Shown in pieces: positions 1-8,673 of a stretch of 56,932 nucleotides of DNA; position 1 is the stretch's first letter, and every line of letters begins with the position of its first letter. Position numbers and translations under genes: made by a program. Source of the stretch: an uncultured Armatimonadota bacterium (GTDB lineage: Bacteria; Armatimonadota; Fimbriimonadia; Fimbriimonadales; Fimbriimonadaceae); contig CAIUHP010000080.1 in assembly GCA_903899015.1 (NCBI GenBank), forward strand, positions 1 to 56,932, given 5' to 3'. Under the pieces are notes generated by a model that was not told the DNA's origin, did no database searches, and saw only the letters and a list, made by a program, of their open reading frames with translations.

Positions 1-49
1 AGAACTCCGGTAATATCACCCACCTGAACCGACCACAATTCCAAGAAAA

Positions 50-137
50 AACGATCACATTCAATTATTGGAGCGATCACTTTCAGTCATCCTAGTGATC
101 ACTTTGGCCCATCTTAGTGATCACTTTCATTAGCCTA
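50..137. repeat. Four 22-bp direct repeats with a GATCACTTT core
   Basis: Four head-to-tail units with an exact 22-bp period start at 50, 72, 94 and 116. Each carries a GATCAC core followed by TTT or ATT: aaCGATCACATT, agCGATCACTTT, agTGATCACTTT, agTGATCACTTT. The last unit runs into the stop codon of the adjacent RHS fragment. Regularly spaced copies of such a motif are typical of transposase-binding sites inside the ends of some insertion sequences, IS21-like ones among them. I infer that an element end lies here with its body to the left of the window. No transposase is visible, so the family call is tentative. Confidence 0.55.
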
Positions 138-835
138 CGCAGCCTAAGTCGAAATACTTGCCCGTGCTGTCTGCGTACTGTGTTGGCACATTCCCACAAT
201 AGACGAACCAGTTGTGTCCCTGGAGCGCCGGATCCTGGCTGACGAACCTTCCGCTTCCAGGCTCGTAATACCTAGCCCGCATGTAAACGAGTCCAGACTC
301 ATCGTCCTGCTTATGCCCTAGATTTGCGCAATATCGCCCTTTCGGATCGCCGGTCGGGGCACCGACTCGAATGTTGCCCCAGGCATCGAAGGTTCTAAGA
401 TTGGCGGGTAGGTAGCCACCTGCACCCTGCTTTGTCAAGGTCGACATCATGTTGCCGTGAGTGTCGTAAATTGGATATACGGCGGTTGTCGTTCCCGACT
501 GCGATACGTACATCGCATCGATGCCACGGGCACCCAGCCCGTAATCGGTGACTTTTTGAACGGCTCCGCCAGAATAGTCGATGTCCTCGATTGACATCTG
601 TCCGTCATAACGATACGACGCGATCGGATTGTGAATCGGATTCGCATTGTCCAATTTCGCGATTCTCATGCCATCGGCACGGTAGGAGTAATTGGTGGTT
701 GAACCACCAACCGTAACGGACGTCATCCGATTGAGGGAATCCCATGTGTAACTGGTGGAACCCATCTACGTTCGATTCCCCAAGATATCACAATTGGTCG
801 CAACACCAGCAACCGATTTTGGGACATCTACAAAA
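130..835 (-). pseudogene. Orphan RHS core fragment (decayed duplicate of the RHS 3' region)
   Basis: The open part (130-765, 211 aa) matches most residues of the RHS-associated core of the large RHS gene at 1138-5364, including YRYDGQM, GYLPANLRTFDAWGNIRVG and VYMRARYYEPGSGRFVS. Homology continues upstream of its first ATG: the codons for SVAGVATNCDILGNRT align with SVSGVVTTSDKLGNRM of the intact gene, but a TAG stop interrupts them just before that ATG. The fragment therefore lacks its own start, signal peptide and repeats. Its variable tip is only about ten residues (KYFDLGCVG) and ends inside the 22-bp repeats. It is best read as a displaced RHS core tip, cut at both ends, that could still serve as a recombination template for the intact gene. 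Confidence 0.75.
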
Positions 836-898
836 CCATAAAAATATTCGCGCAGGAAGAGGACAAAGTAACTTACTGCTATCAGCTCTCATAGAAAA

Positions 899-1138
899 TT
901 AGCGCCACCAACCTCTTCTTCGGCCCCCCCTTAATTTTCGAACTGCCAGATAAATACCGAATGCAGCAAGCGCCTTTAAACCTTCCAGCGCACACACTCT
1001 CGCATTCTGCCCACCCACCCCTTTTACTGTAAACCATGTAAACATTGCTGTTATGGCGATTAAGAGCACCAACATGGCCGTGGCGATGACCGAACCGAAC
1101 CGCATTTGGAACTTTGGGAACAGCACTTTGCGTGTCAT
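899..1138 (-). CDS. Small single-span membrane protein translationally coupled to RHS
   Basis: This 79-aa protein starts at an ATG that overlaps the RHS stop codon (TGATG at 1140-1136). A TTG one codon upstream is an alternative start. It has one long hydrophobic segment (about residues 16-36) and a second weaker one, and ends in a strongly basic tail (RKLRGGRRRGWWR). I recognise no family. Stop/start coupling to the RHS gene and its position right behind the variable RHS tip are where immunity genes of polymorphic toxins normally sit, so a membrane immunity protein is a reasonable guess, but nothing in the sequence proves it. A longer ORF in another frame over the same stretch (882-1163) is taken as a shadow. 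Confidence 0.5.
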   Translation of the reverse strand: MTRKVLFPKFQMRFGSVIATAMLVLLIAITAMFTWFTVKGVGGQNARVCALEGLKALAAFGIYLAVRKLRGGRRRGWWR

Positions 1139-4100
1139 CAATCGCCAGCTCCTTCGGCTTCAAAATTATAAATGCTAAGCAACATATTGTATAGTGACAC
1201 TCCTACCATCGCTGCTGACGCAAGGCCGACTAACCCAACGCAGGCTGCTAACAAGCCAACACCTGGAGCCGCAAACATTGTTATACCGTTGGTAGCAAAA
1301 ACAGCTGATAGGCTCGCCAGAGCGGCTGCGCTATCGAAGCAAAATGCTGCTAGCCCAAGTTCAGCTGACACTTGAAATGTGGCAGTCAATATGAATGAGA
1401 CAAACTCAGCTGACCTAAACCAAGGCGAGCTAACATCGATGCCTTGTTGTTTTAAGAATTTTAGGCAGACTTCTAGTGCTGCGGATGGATCTATCGTTTC
1501 CCTACCAGAGTAGTCGGCGCCTAACACAGGATTGTTTTCACAATAGGCATACCAGTTCTTACTTTTCATGCTCGGATCTTCGCTAACAAACCTCCCGCTT
1601 CCAGGCTCGTAGTATCTGGCTCTCATGTAAACTAGCCCAGACTCATCATCCTCCTTGTGTCCAAGACTAGCACAGTAGCGTCCCTTCGGGTCGGCAGTCT
1701 GGGCACCGACTCGAATATTCCCCCAGGCATCAAAGGTTCTAAGATTCGCCGGCAGATAGCCACCAGTTCCCTGCTTCGTCAAGGTCGAAATCATATTCCC
1801 GTGAGAGTCGTAAAGGGGATACACGGATGTTGTGGCCCCAGATTGGGTCACATACATTATGTCGATTCCACGGGCACCCAACCCGTAATCGGTAACTTTT
1901 TGGACGGTTCCGCCTGAATAATCGATATCCTCGATTCCCATCTGTCCGTCATACCGATACGACGTTGTAGGGTTGTGAACGGGACTAGCATTGTCCAGCT
2001 TAGCGGTCCTCATGCCATCGGCGCGGTAGACGTAATTGGTGGTTACTCCGCTACTGCTTGTGAACGAATTCATGCGGTTTAAAGCATCCCAACTATACGA
2101 CTGGGAACCGTAAGTCATTCGGTTACCCAACTTGTCGGATGTTGTCACCACGCCACTAACCGAAGTCGTTCGGTTTAAATTATCGCAAACCGAATCGGTA
2201 CGATTGCCCGCTGCATCGTAGCTCCAAACCTGATGGGGATTAGCCATGGTATCCCCGTAAGTGGCGGTTGCCAAGTAATCAAGCGATGGTTCGTAAGTAT
2301 AAGTGTCGGTTTGAGCCGGGTTCCAGTTTGGCTGGCCTGGCGTCAGCCTGGTGTAGTAGTGGACATTGGTCTTGAGCCCTCGATTCAAGGTCCCACCGAT
2401 CTCGTAGTCACAAGATTGACCGAGAATGGCTTCTGAGCTATATCCATTGCCCGCTGAGTTCAAAGTGTCCCAATAGTGATACACCGAGAGCATGCGACCA
2501 GCAGGATCGTAAGCGTAATCCGCTCGGGCACGCGTTTGAGCAAGATGTCCATCATAGTAGCCGTTAGCATCCGGTGTGTTGTTGCTCGGCGTTTGGGCAA
2601 ATGCTGCTTCAATTAACTTCCCTGTTGGGTCGTAATGATAGTGGAATTCTTCCGGCGAACGCGTGCCATTTGCGTTCAGCTTGCATAACGTTTGGAATGC
2701 CCAACTTGGCCCTCCTTTCCCAGCAACAAGCTGATAGTCAAAGTAGCCCCACTTTCCAAGCACATTTAGATTGCCATCCTGATATGTCGAAGTAGCGCGG
2801 TTGTTGAAGTCCCCGTATGTGTAGGAAACGACATTATCCTTCAAATTATTTCGATATTCAGTGACGGTTGCCGGCAATCCAACTCCGTTGCCAGATTGCA
2901 CGTAAGCGATTTCCTGTCGCACATTGCAAAGATTATCGATTACCTTCGTGACTTGGCCATTCTCAACACCCGACTGACCGTAGGTGTAGGATGCGATGAC
3001 ACCGACTCCGAGTTGAGTCACACTTTTAACTTTGCCGTCAGGATCGAAGTCAGTCTGAAACTCATGCCCGGCACCATCGACGACGTCATTAGCCTTCCCC
3101 CAACTCGTGTAACCGTTATTCTGGGTGGTTCGGTCAATTCCGCTAGAGTCCTCTTCGACCTTGATTGCCTGACCCCAAGAGTTGTCTGGAGTCGCTGCAT
3201 AGCTTGTCAGAGTTGTGACATACCGATAGGTTGAAGGGACGCCAACCGTTGCGGCTTGAAGTTTTTGAACCGTCGTCGCTCGACCAGCAACGGAATCATA
3301 AGTGAATTGAGCCGAATGTTGACCTGCCGTCGGTTGAATCTGATATCGCCAGGCATCTTGGCTTCTCGTTCCTGCTGGTGGCGCTATTGTCGTGTTAATG
3401 GAAACTCCGCCGTACTTTGCATCCCAGACTTGGTAGGTTTGGCCGCGATTCCCAAGAGAGGCATCGGAAGAATTGTAGTAATCGGTAAACGTTAATCTTC
3501 CGCCTTGATCTTTGGTTGCCTTCTGCTGAAAATACTTGTCGGCTCCCCAGTAGGCATAGGAGTTCGTGGCAGTTCTGGTTGTGTTGAATGAAGTATCAGT
3601 GGAAGCTTCCTGCTGCTCCTGGACCGTAACGTCGAGCGGTTGCCCCCTAAAGTTGTAAGAGTTGAGGGTCACGATTTGCTGTTGGGGCTCTGTTTGGATG
3701 GTGCCGTTGAACCCGAGTAGCCTCTGAACCCAAAGATTGGACGGAAAGGCAGTCCAATAGCCACCATTATTGGCCCAAAGATTTCCGCTGATGGTTTCCG
3801 TGCAGTTTTGTGTGAAAACATCGTAAACCGAGGTTGTAGTGAATGAGTTGTAAGAATCGTATTGGGAACGAAGAGATACGCAGTTTGTACCGACGGTTAA
3901 CGTTGTCCCATTGATCGTAGAGAAACCGGCATAGGCGTATTGAGCAGCCCCGGCATTGTTGAATACTTGTGCGCCTCCGGAAGTTAAGAAATTACTTGGA
4001 TAGGAGACGCCAAAATTGAACTGTGCGTAGGAGCCATCCGGCTGGGTGATTTGGGAGACCGTCACTCCTTCGATGTAAGCGCCATAGGGCAAGACCCCAC

Positions 4101-5364
4101 CAGCGTAGATCTGACTCTGAATGGAGGTTGTCAGGCCACGAGGATCGGTGATTGAACTAAGAATGGGGCCAGAAGCGTCGGTTGAGCCCGGAATATTGTT
4201 AGTTGGGGAGGCGTAGCCATAACTCGTGGTCAACCCGGCAGGTGACTTTACTGAAGCGAGACAGTGTGTGCTCGGATCATACGTGTAGGTGACTACTCTA
4301 TTGTTCCCATTATCTGCAACTGTTGAGACTCGGTTTGCAGGAGCAGTGCCACCCCAAGTTAGGGAGATGGTGTGGCCGTTTGGCATATGGACGCTTGTGA
4401 GCGGATGCTCGCTAGTCTGCCCGTCGATCTTTTGGAACGACACATAACCCGCACCATACGAGTAAATCGTCTGATTCCCGTTGCGATCCGTCGCACTTAC
4501 GATCTTGAGGACGTTAGCGGGCGTGGGAGTCGCGGTTGGATTGCTGTAGGGATAGGTACCGCCGTTTGAGTAGCTGCCTTGGCTTAAATATGTGTAAGTC
4601 GTGCCTTCAGGCGTCGTGACGGTTTGACTGGTCATCACTTGATACACGTTGCCGTTCTGAACGACATTGGTGTAGTTGCTGACGGTTTGGTTCAGGTCCC
4701 AAGCTGGGGGGCTTAGGACACCGTCGGCATCCTTTTGGATCGTCTCTTGCTTGCCGGAAGAATCCTCGGCGGTAACAGCGTCGATCGGTTGGGTCGTGAC
4801 ATTTGGATCGACTTCCTGAGGAGCTCGCTCTTTATACGTCACCGGCACGGACCGGACTGGGGCACCCTTCGACTTCAAAACGCCGCCTGCGGTCGTGCGA
4901 ACGTCCGCGCTGAGGGTCCAGCCAGGACCGAACGGGCCCTCGTTCGCATCGTTGGCGCTGTAGCTACGGGTGATGTTGACCGGAATGCCGTAGCCTCCGT
5001 CAAATGACAAGTCGGTTGCGGAAGTCGAGTAGTTACCGGTAACGAGATCGACCCCCATAAACTGAGGATCCCACTTTGAAGCTCCCGCGAGGTAAGGACA
5101 TTGCGCAGTTCGCCCCTGGAGGCTGCTCAATTCCTTCTCCGTCATGCGACGGGTGTGGCTGACGACCATTCGTCTCGCCAATTCCCTCTCAGCCTTAGCA
5201 CTTTCCTTCATTCTGGTTTCAACCATGTCTCGCAGCGGTTTCCCGACCGCCAGCACAACGCTTTGAGGCATGCATAGATTCACAAGTGCCAAGCAAAGGG
5301 AGATGGAAAGGGATCGGAAAAGTACGGTTCTGGCTTTCATAGCTTTATGCGAAATGGTCCTCAT
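1138..5364 (-). CDS. Secreted RHS/YD-repeat protein with hydrophobic C-terminal tip
   Basis: A 1408-aa protein with an N-terminal signal sequence (from Met1 or Met9; hydrophobic stretch about residues 15-40), a DUF6531-like start region (VDLVTGNYSTSATDLSF), degenerate YD repeats through the middle and an RHS-associated core near residues 1130-1285 (RYDGQM, DAWGNIRVG, DDESGLVYMRARYYEPGSGRF). After the core (NPVLGADYSG) comes a unique tip of about 120 residues that is almost entirely hydrophobic, with several potential membrane helices. RHS proteins build a beta-cocoon shell that carries a variable C-terminal effector; here the effector could be a membrane-active domain. The start overlaps the stop of the C39-peptidase gene (ATGA), and the stop overlaps the next small gene, so it is third in a coupled operon. 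Confidence 0.88.
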   Translation of the reverse strand: MRTISHKAMKARTVLFRSLSISLCLALVNLCMPQSVVLAVGKPLRDMVETRMKESAKAERELARRMVVSHTRRMTEKELSSLQGRTAQCPYLAGASKWDPQFMGVDLVTGNYSTSATDLSFDGGYGIPVNITRSYSANDANEGPFGPGWTLSADVRTTAGGVLKSKGAPVRSVPVTYKERAPQEVDPNVTTQPIDAVTAEDSSGKQETIQKDADGVLSPPAWDLNQTVSNYTNVVQNGNVYQVMTSQTVTTPEGTTYTYLSQGSYSNGGTYPYSNPTATPTPANVLKIVSATDRNGNQTIYSYGAGYVSFQKIDGQTSEHPLTSVHMPNGHTISLTWGGTAPANRVSTVADNGNNRVVTYTYDPSTHCLASVKSPAGLTTSYGYASPTNNIPGSTDASGPILSSITDPRGLTTSIQSQIYAGGVLPYGAYIEGVTVSQITQPDGSYAQFNFGVSYPSNFLTSGGAQVFNNAGAAQYAYAGFSTINGTTLTVGTNCVSLRSQYDSYNSFTTTSVYDVFTQNCTETISGNLWANNGGYWTAFPSNLWVQRLLGFNGTIQTEPQQQIVTLNSYNFRGQPLDVTVQEQQEASTDTSFNTTRTATNSYAYWGADKYFQQKATKDQGGRLTFTDYYNSSDASLGNRGQTYQVWDAKYGGVSINTTIAPPAGTRSQDAWRYQIQPTAGQHSAQFTYDSVAGRATTVQKLQAATVGVPSTYRYVTTLTSYAATPDNSWGQAIKVEEDSSGIDRTTQNNGYTSWGKANDVVDGAGHEFQTDFDPDGKVKSVTQLGVGVIASYTYGQSGVENGQVTKVIDNLCNVRQEIAYVQSGNGVGLPATVTEYRNNLKDNVVSYTYGDFNNRATSTYQDGNLNVLGKWGYFDYQLVAGKGGPSWAFQTLCKLNANGTRSPEEFHYHYDPTGKLIEAAFAQTPSNNTPDANGYYDGHLAQTRARADYAYDPAGRMLSVYHYWDTLNSAGNGYSSEAILGQSCDYEIGGTLNRGLKTNVHYYTRLTPGQPNWNPAQTDTYTYEPSLDYLATATYGDTMANPHQVWSYDAAGNRTDSVCDNLNRTTSVSGVVTTSDKLGNRMTYGSQSYSWDALNRMNSFTSSSGVTTNYVYRADGMRTAKLDNASPVHNPTTSYRYDGQMGIEDIDYSGGTVQKVTDYGLGARGIDIMYVTQSGATTSVYPLYDSHGNMISTLTKQGTGGYLPANLRTFDAWGNIRVGAQTADPKGRYCASLGHKEDDESGLVYMRARYYEPGSGRFVSEDPSMKSKNWYAYCENNPVLGADYSGRETIDPSAALEVCLKFLKQQGIDVSSPWFRSAEFVSFILTATFQVSAELGLAAFCFDSAAALASLSAVFATNGITMFAAPGVGLLAACVGLVGLASAAMVGVSLYNMLLSIYNFEAEGAGD

Positions 5365-6362
5365 AGAGAACCTCGAAGAAGGATGGTGTTGACGAAAAAG
5401 TCGGGGTTGCTGAAATCTGGGATCTTAATGGCTCGCTCGCCACTAACAACCGTGTCGTAAACTCGCATCGAGTCGGACTTCACTTCCAAAAGGGTCACGA
5501 AGTGGTCTCCGATGAGGATGATGGCGGGAGTCTGGATCTTCTCAAGGTCTTGTCGGTTGACCCGGTAGGCAGAGGCATTGACCCCAAGGACTTTGAGGCC
5601 CTTGATCATGCCCTGAACCGTCGTTCCCGAATCGGTGGTGCCGCAGGATTTAGCGATCGATTTGTAATCGCTCGGTGACGATCCAGCTCGGATCGCGCCG
5701 ATTTCGCAAAGATAAGCGAGGGTTTTCGGTCCGCACACTGCGGATTCAAACCGAGTGTTCGCATCCTGTTGCTTCGTGGCCGATTCGATCAAGCGCGTTA
5801 GCTCATCGGTAGTCTTGCCACCGTTGAGCCTGACTAGCCGACGATAACATGCCATACACAGGGCACTGAGTGGCCTCTGCTTGATAAATTGGCGATACTG
5901 CATTTTCGCTTCGTCAACTTTTCCGGAAGCTTCGAGAGTTACGATCGCCTGGTAGGTACCTTGCTCGTTGATGGTGCCGAAAGCGCCTGATTCGCCGGAT
6001 CCTTTGGTTTGGTTAGCGGCTTCCTGAAAGGCTTGGCGTGCCTGACTCCAATTCTTGTCGTGCGCGGCAAGGAACCCGATTTTTAGTCGAGCGGCACCGA
6101 CCTGGTCTTGAATCTTGGGGTTTGGCTTCGTTTCGTACTGATGAATGAAGCTTTGCAACTCTTGCTTTGCTACCTTCGGATGGGCAACGTAATCGTCGTT
6201 TGCTTTTGATGGTTTCGGCGTGTTGTCAATGAGCCTCGGAACAAACGCTCTTGAAACGTGAGCCTCCACATGCTTAGGGCGGGTCGTAAGGAACAAGCCA
6301 CCGATGACTGCAACGACCACAAACCCGCCGCCGATCCAGATCGTTCTTTTGGACAGCTTCAT
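5361..6362 (-). CDS. Membrane-anchored C39-like cysteine peptidase
   Basis: From the ATG at 6362, two bases after the upstream stop, the protein has 333 residues. An N-terminal membrane anchor spans about residues 8-26. A tetratricopeptide-like helical region follows (about 60-180), then a C-terminal papain-like domain resembling peptidase family C39. The probable catalytic residues are Cys210 (AVCGPKTLAYL), His287 (GDHFVTLLEV) and Asp303 (VYDTVVSG). C39 enzymes cut leader peptides of exported proteins, often after double glycine. There is no ABC transporter part here. With the RHS gene overlapping downstream by ATGA and a secreted Gly-rich protein upstream, it may process one of its operon partners. 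A longer reading from 6473 would overlap the upstream gene and is less likely. Confidence 0.72.
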   Translation of the reverse strand: MKLSKRTIWIGGGFVVVAVIGGLFLTTRPKHVEAHVSRAFVPRLIDNTPKPSKANDDYVAHPKVAKQELQSFIHQYETKPNPKIQDQVGAARLKIGFLAAHDKNWSQARQAFQEAANQTKGSGESGAFGTINEQGTYQAIVTLEASGKVDEAKMQYRQFIKQRPLSALCMACYRRLVRLNGGKTTDELTRLIESATKQQDANTRFESAVCGPKTLAYLCEIGAIRAGSSPSDYKSIAKSCGTTDSGTTVQGMIKGLKVLGVNASAYRVNRQDLEKIQTPAIILIGDHFVTLLEVKSDSMRVYDTVVSGERAIKIPDFSNPDFFVNTILLRGSL

Positions 6363-6364
6363 GA

Positions 6365-7894
6365 TTAGTGATCCAACCCGGTGCCGGTGATCACCCACAC
6401 GCGTGGAGCAGCATCGGTATAAGGAAATGCGAGACCCGCTACAGGGAAGCTTGGACCGATGAGCCAATGCCAAAGCGATGTGTTGGAAGAGACGATATTG
6501 GCTTCGCTGTAACCGGCTAGGCAGATCGCAGCACCAGCCGTCGCCGGTATGAATACGATGGTGGAGTAAGACGTTCCACCCTGAGCGTTCGTATATGGGT
6601 AGTCCGTCACGTTTGTAACCACAAAATTGGCATAGCTCCCGATTGCGGTTCCCTGATTGCTACTGCCAGGCGACAAAAGGTTCGTTTGACTTAATGGATC
6701 TTGCGTGTAATCCGGCGGACTTCCAAGCGTCGTTCGCGGATTGATGTTCCATCTGTTTGACCAATTAACCGTACTGGAGGTTGGTGCGCCGGTTGCGCCC
6801 GGCAAATTTGGATCGGTGAGCAATGGACAATAGGCTCCGATAGACAAATCTCCACTTGCATAGCTGGGCACTCCTGCATGAAGAAGGGTGCAAATCATGA
6901 GCGATACCCCGCTCACTTGATTGGCGCCAAGGCCCGGATAAATTTGAATTCGAGAAGTTCCGCTTCGATCACCTTGACTGTTGGTGGCAGCCATGTTGCC
7001 AACGAAAACACCACCTTTGTACACGTTCGTGCTGAAATTCAGATTCCGCCCCGAGGTATTCGCGTCGACGGGAACGGTGTCTGCGTCTGCAAACGCTACT
7101 CGGGAATCGACAGATGAAACCTGAGCGATCTGCTTGACCACTTGGACAGAGATCTTCTGATCGGTCGTCGATCCTGAAATGACGGTCCAATTCACATTGT
7201 CGTTAGAACCCAGGGTCTCTGAGACTTTAAAGAGATGGAGAATGAAGACTCCTGCAGGAAGAGCACCCGTACTGTGCCACTCCAAAGGCAGAGTCGTATT
7301 GGGGTCGAATCGGTAAGCGATGACGTTTGCCCCATCAACGTTAACCACGTCGATGGGGCCGAAGAAGCCGTTGTTACCGCTCGGTCCCTGATTTCCAAAT
7401 CCAATATAGGGACCACCTGAAGTAGTGAGTGGGTCCACACCCACGTAGTAAGCGGATACCGTCTGGGTATAGGTGTATCCGCCGCCGCCTCCACCCGTGC
7501 CACCACCGGTTCCACCCGTTCCACCCGTTCCAGTGCCTGCTCCTCCCGTTGGTGTTGCGATACCTGCCGTTTTGCCGACAACCATGGCTTGGCCACCGCC
7601 CGTTCCGCCGGTACCTCCTGTTCCCCCAGAGCCACCTCCGGAAGTTTGCGGCGTAGTCGTGTATTGCCACAGGAGTTCCAGCGAATGATCGGTAGTTTGG
7701 ACCATGGGGCCAGTAGCTGTGTACTGGCTCCAACTGGTTCGGCTGGCGTACTCCGCACCGGATATTAGCCTGAACTGCATGAAGGGAATTGACGAACTTC
7801 CCTGCTTAGCTGCGCGAGTAGCACCATAGGTACCAGACAATGCGGTACACGTGAGTAGTATCAAGCCCAGTAGGCGGAAGTTAAGGGTGTCCAT
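6365..7894 (-). CDS. Secreted Gly/Thr-rich protein of unknown function
   Basis: A 509-aa reading from the ATG at 7894 begins with a clear signal peptide (FRLLGLILLTCTALSG, then TYGA). An alternative TTG start lies at 7927. Residues about 85-140 form a low-complexity linker of SGGTGGTGG-type repeats, seen in DNA as repeated cca-ccc-gtt triplets. The following part is rich in Thr, Ser, Asn, Gly and aromatic residues and looks like extracellular beta structure. I recognise no enzyme motif. It is the first clear gene of the operon, with only two bases to the C39-peptidase start. The Gly-rich linker contains several Gly-Gly pairs, so it is one candidate substrate for that peptidase, though this is inference. 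Confidence 0.72.
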   Translation of the reverse strand: MDTLNFRLLGLILLTCTALSGTYGATRAAKQGSSSIPFMQFRLISGAEYASRTSWSQYTATGPMVQTTDHSLELLWQYTTTPQTSGGGSGGTGGTGGTGGGQAMVVGKTAGIATPTGGAGTGTGGTGGTGGGTGGGGGGYTYTQTVSAYYVGVDPLTTSGGPYIGFGNQGPSGNNGFFGPIDVVNVDGANVIAYRFDPNTTLPLEWHSTGALPAGVFILHLFKVSETLGSNDNVNWTVISGSTTDQKISVQVVKQIAQVSSVDSRVAFADADTVPVDANTSGRNLNFSTNVYKGGVFVGNMAATNSQGDRSGTSRIQIYPGLGANQVSGVSLMICTLLHAGVPSYASGDLSIGAYCPLLTDPNLPGATGAPTSSTVNWSNRWNINPRTTLGSPPDYTQDPLSQTNLLSPGSSNQGTAIGSYANFVVTNVTDYPYTNAQGGTSYSTIVFIPATAGAAICLAGYSEANIVSSNTSLWHWLIGPSFPVAGLAFPYTDAAPRVWVITGTGLDH

Positions 7895-8064
7895 AATCCT
7901 GCATGAGAATAAGCCACTTCCATACAATACGTACCTGTTAAATATGCTAGATAAGTGTTAACGTTGCATTGGGCTTGGACAGGAAGGATCATATCCGTTA
8001 AACACAAAACCATTTCGAGACTTGCAACCGTAAGGGCTCTTGCTAATGTCTGCTGAACGGGCAT
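7861..8064 (-). CDS. Possible small secreted peptide ahead of the RHS operon
   Basis: An open frame of 95 codons (7861-8148) lies upstream of, and overlaps by 34 nt, the start of the Gly-rich secreted protein. Read from the internal ATG at 8064 it gives 67 residues with a moderately hydrophobic N-terminus ending PVQAQ, followed by a short Tyr-rich stretch with two Cys. The hydrophobic part contains Glu and Asp, which is poor for a signal peptide, and no ribosome-binding site is obvious. It could be a real small exported peptide or chance. Apart from this frame, the 7928-8190 gap holds nothing I can identify. Confidence 0.22.
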   Translation of the reverse strand: MPVQQTLARALTVASLEMVLCLTDMILPVQAQCNVNTYLAYLTGTYCMEVAYSHAGLWTPLTSAYWA

Positions 8065-8192
8065 CCACCAGACCGTGCTCAATCTGCATTCATGGAACGC
8101 CCGGTCTAAGAGATGGTTTCTGGAAAGCTCTCGAATTCTAGCAAGCAATCAGAGGCTCAAAGAGGACAAGTTCTCAAGTTCATTACGCACGA

Positions 8193-8228
8193 AAAAGCGG
8201 CCCGCAGAAAGTTCTGCGGACCGCTTTT
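8193..8228 (-). terminator. Intrinsic terminator of the infC-rpmI-rplT operon
   Basis: The 16-bp arms at 8193-8208 and 8213-8228 enclose a 4-nt loop. The only imperfect position (C opposite A on the plus strand) becomes a U-G pair in the minus-strand transcript, so the RNA stem is continuous only in that direction. It ends in a run of five U (complement of 8192-8196). It lies 13 nt past the rplT stop. Confidence 0.88.
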
Positions 8229-8241
8229 GACAATGGGAAGC

Positions 8242-8598
8242 TCAGGCTAAGCCGGCTTTGGCGAGTGCTACGATTGATTGGAATGCGGGCATATCGGCGA
8301 TGGCCAATTCGCTGAGCATCTTTCGGTTGACTTGAATGCCTTGAGTATTCATGCCGTGAATCAACTGCGAATACTTGATGTCGCAGGAGGTGCAGGCGGC
8401 AGTGATACGAGCAATCCAGAGTCGGCGGAAATCTCGCTTCTTTGCACGGCGGTCTCGGAAGGCATACTGCCCCGACTTCATTACCTGCTCGTGAGCTCTG
8501 CTATAGACGTTCTTCTTACGGCCCCAATAGCCGGACGCCTTTTCGATAATTTTCTTGTGGCGCTTGTGGCGCATTAAGCCACGTTTAACTCGTGCCAT
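8242..8598 (-). CDS. rplT: 50S ribosomal protein L20
   Basis: A 118-aa protein with the full-length L20 pattern: MARVKRG start, RHKKIIEKASGYWGRKKNVY, then FRDRRAKKRDFRRLWIARI and IQVNRKMLSELA. L20 binds 23S rRNA early in large-subunit assembly and in several bacteria represses its own operon by binding a structure in the mRNA. The ATG at 8598 is preceded by GAGGAG at good spacing. It is the last gene of the infC-rpmI-rplT operon, 127 nt after rpmI, and that gap contains a long hairpin that may be a control element. A strong terminator follows. Confidence 0.97.
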   Translation of the reverse strand: MARVKRGLMRHKRHKKIIEKASGYWGRKKNVYSRAHEQVMKSGQYAFRDRRAKKRDFRRLWIARITAACTSCDIKYSQLIHGMNTQGIQVNRKMLSELAIADMPAFQSIVALAKAGLA

Positions 8599-8673
8599 AT
8601 TTCAATACTCCTCGTTTTATAAGTAACCGGGTCCCAGCCATTTGGCGGTAGCGGTAGAGATAGGTCAAGTCAG

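Noticed and set aside
50-137. CRISPR array
   Set aside because: The repeats are 22-bp contiguous units with no separate unique spacers of constant length and no cas genes nearby.
760-785. tRNA-like T-loop (GTTCGATTCC)
   Set aside because: No acceptor, D or anticodon stems fit around it; it lies in RHS-derived sequence.
882-1163. 93-codon minus-strand ORF overlapping the RHS stop
   Set aside because: It runs in another frame through the small membrane protein gene, has no hydrophobic or domain pattern, and lacks the stop/start coupling of the preferred frame.
7473-7688. Proline-rich protein on the plus strand
   Set aside because: It is the antisense of the Gly-rich linker of the secreted protein on the minus strand; the low-complexity DNA leaves several frames open.
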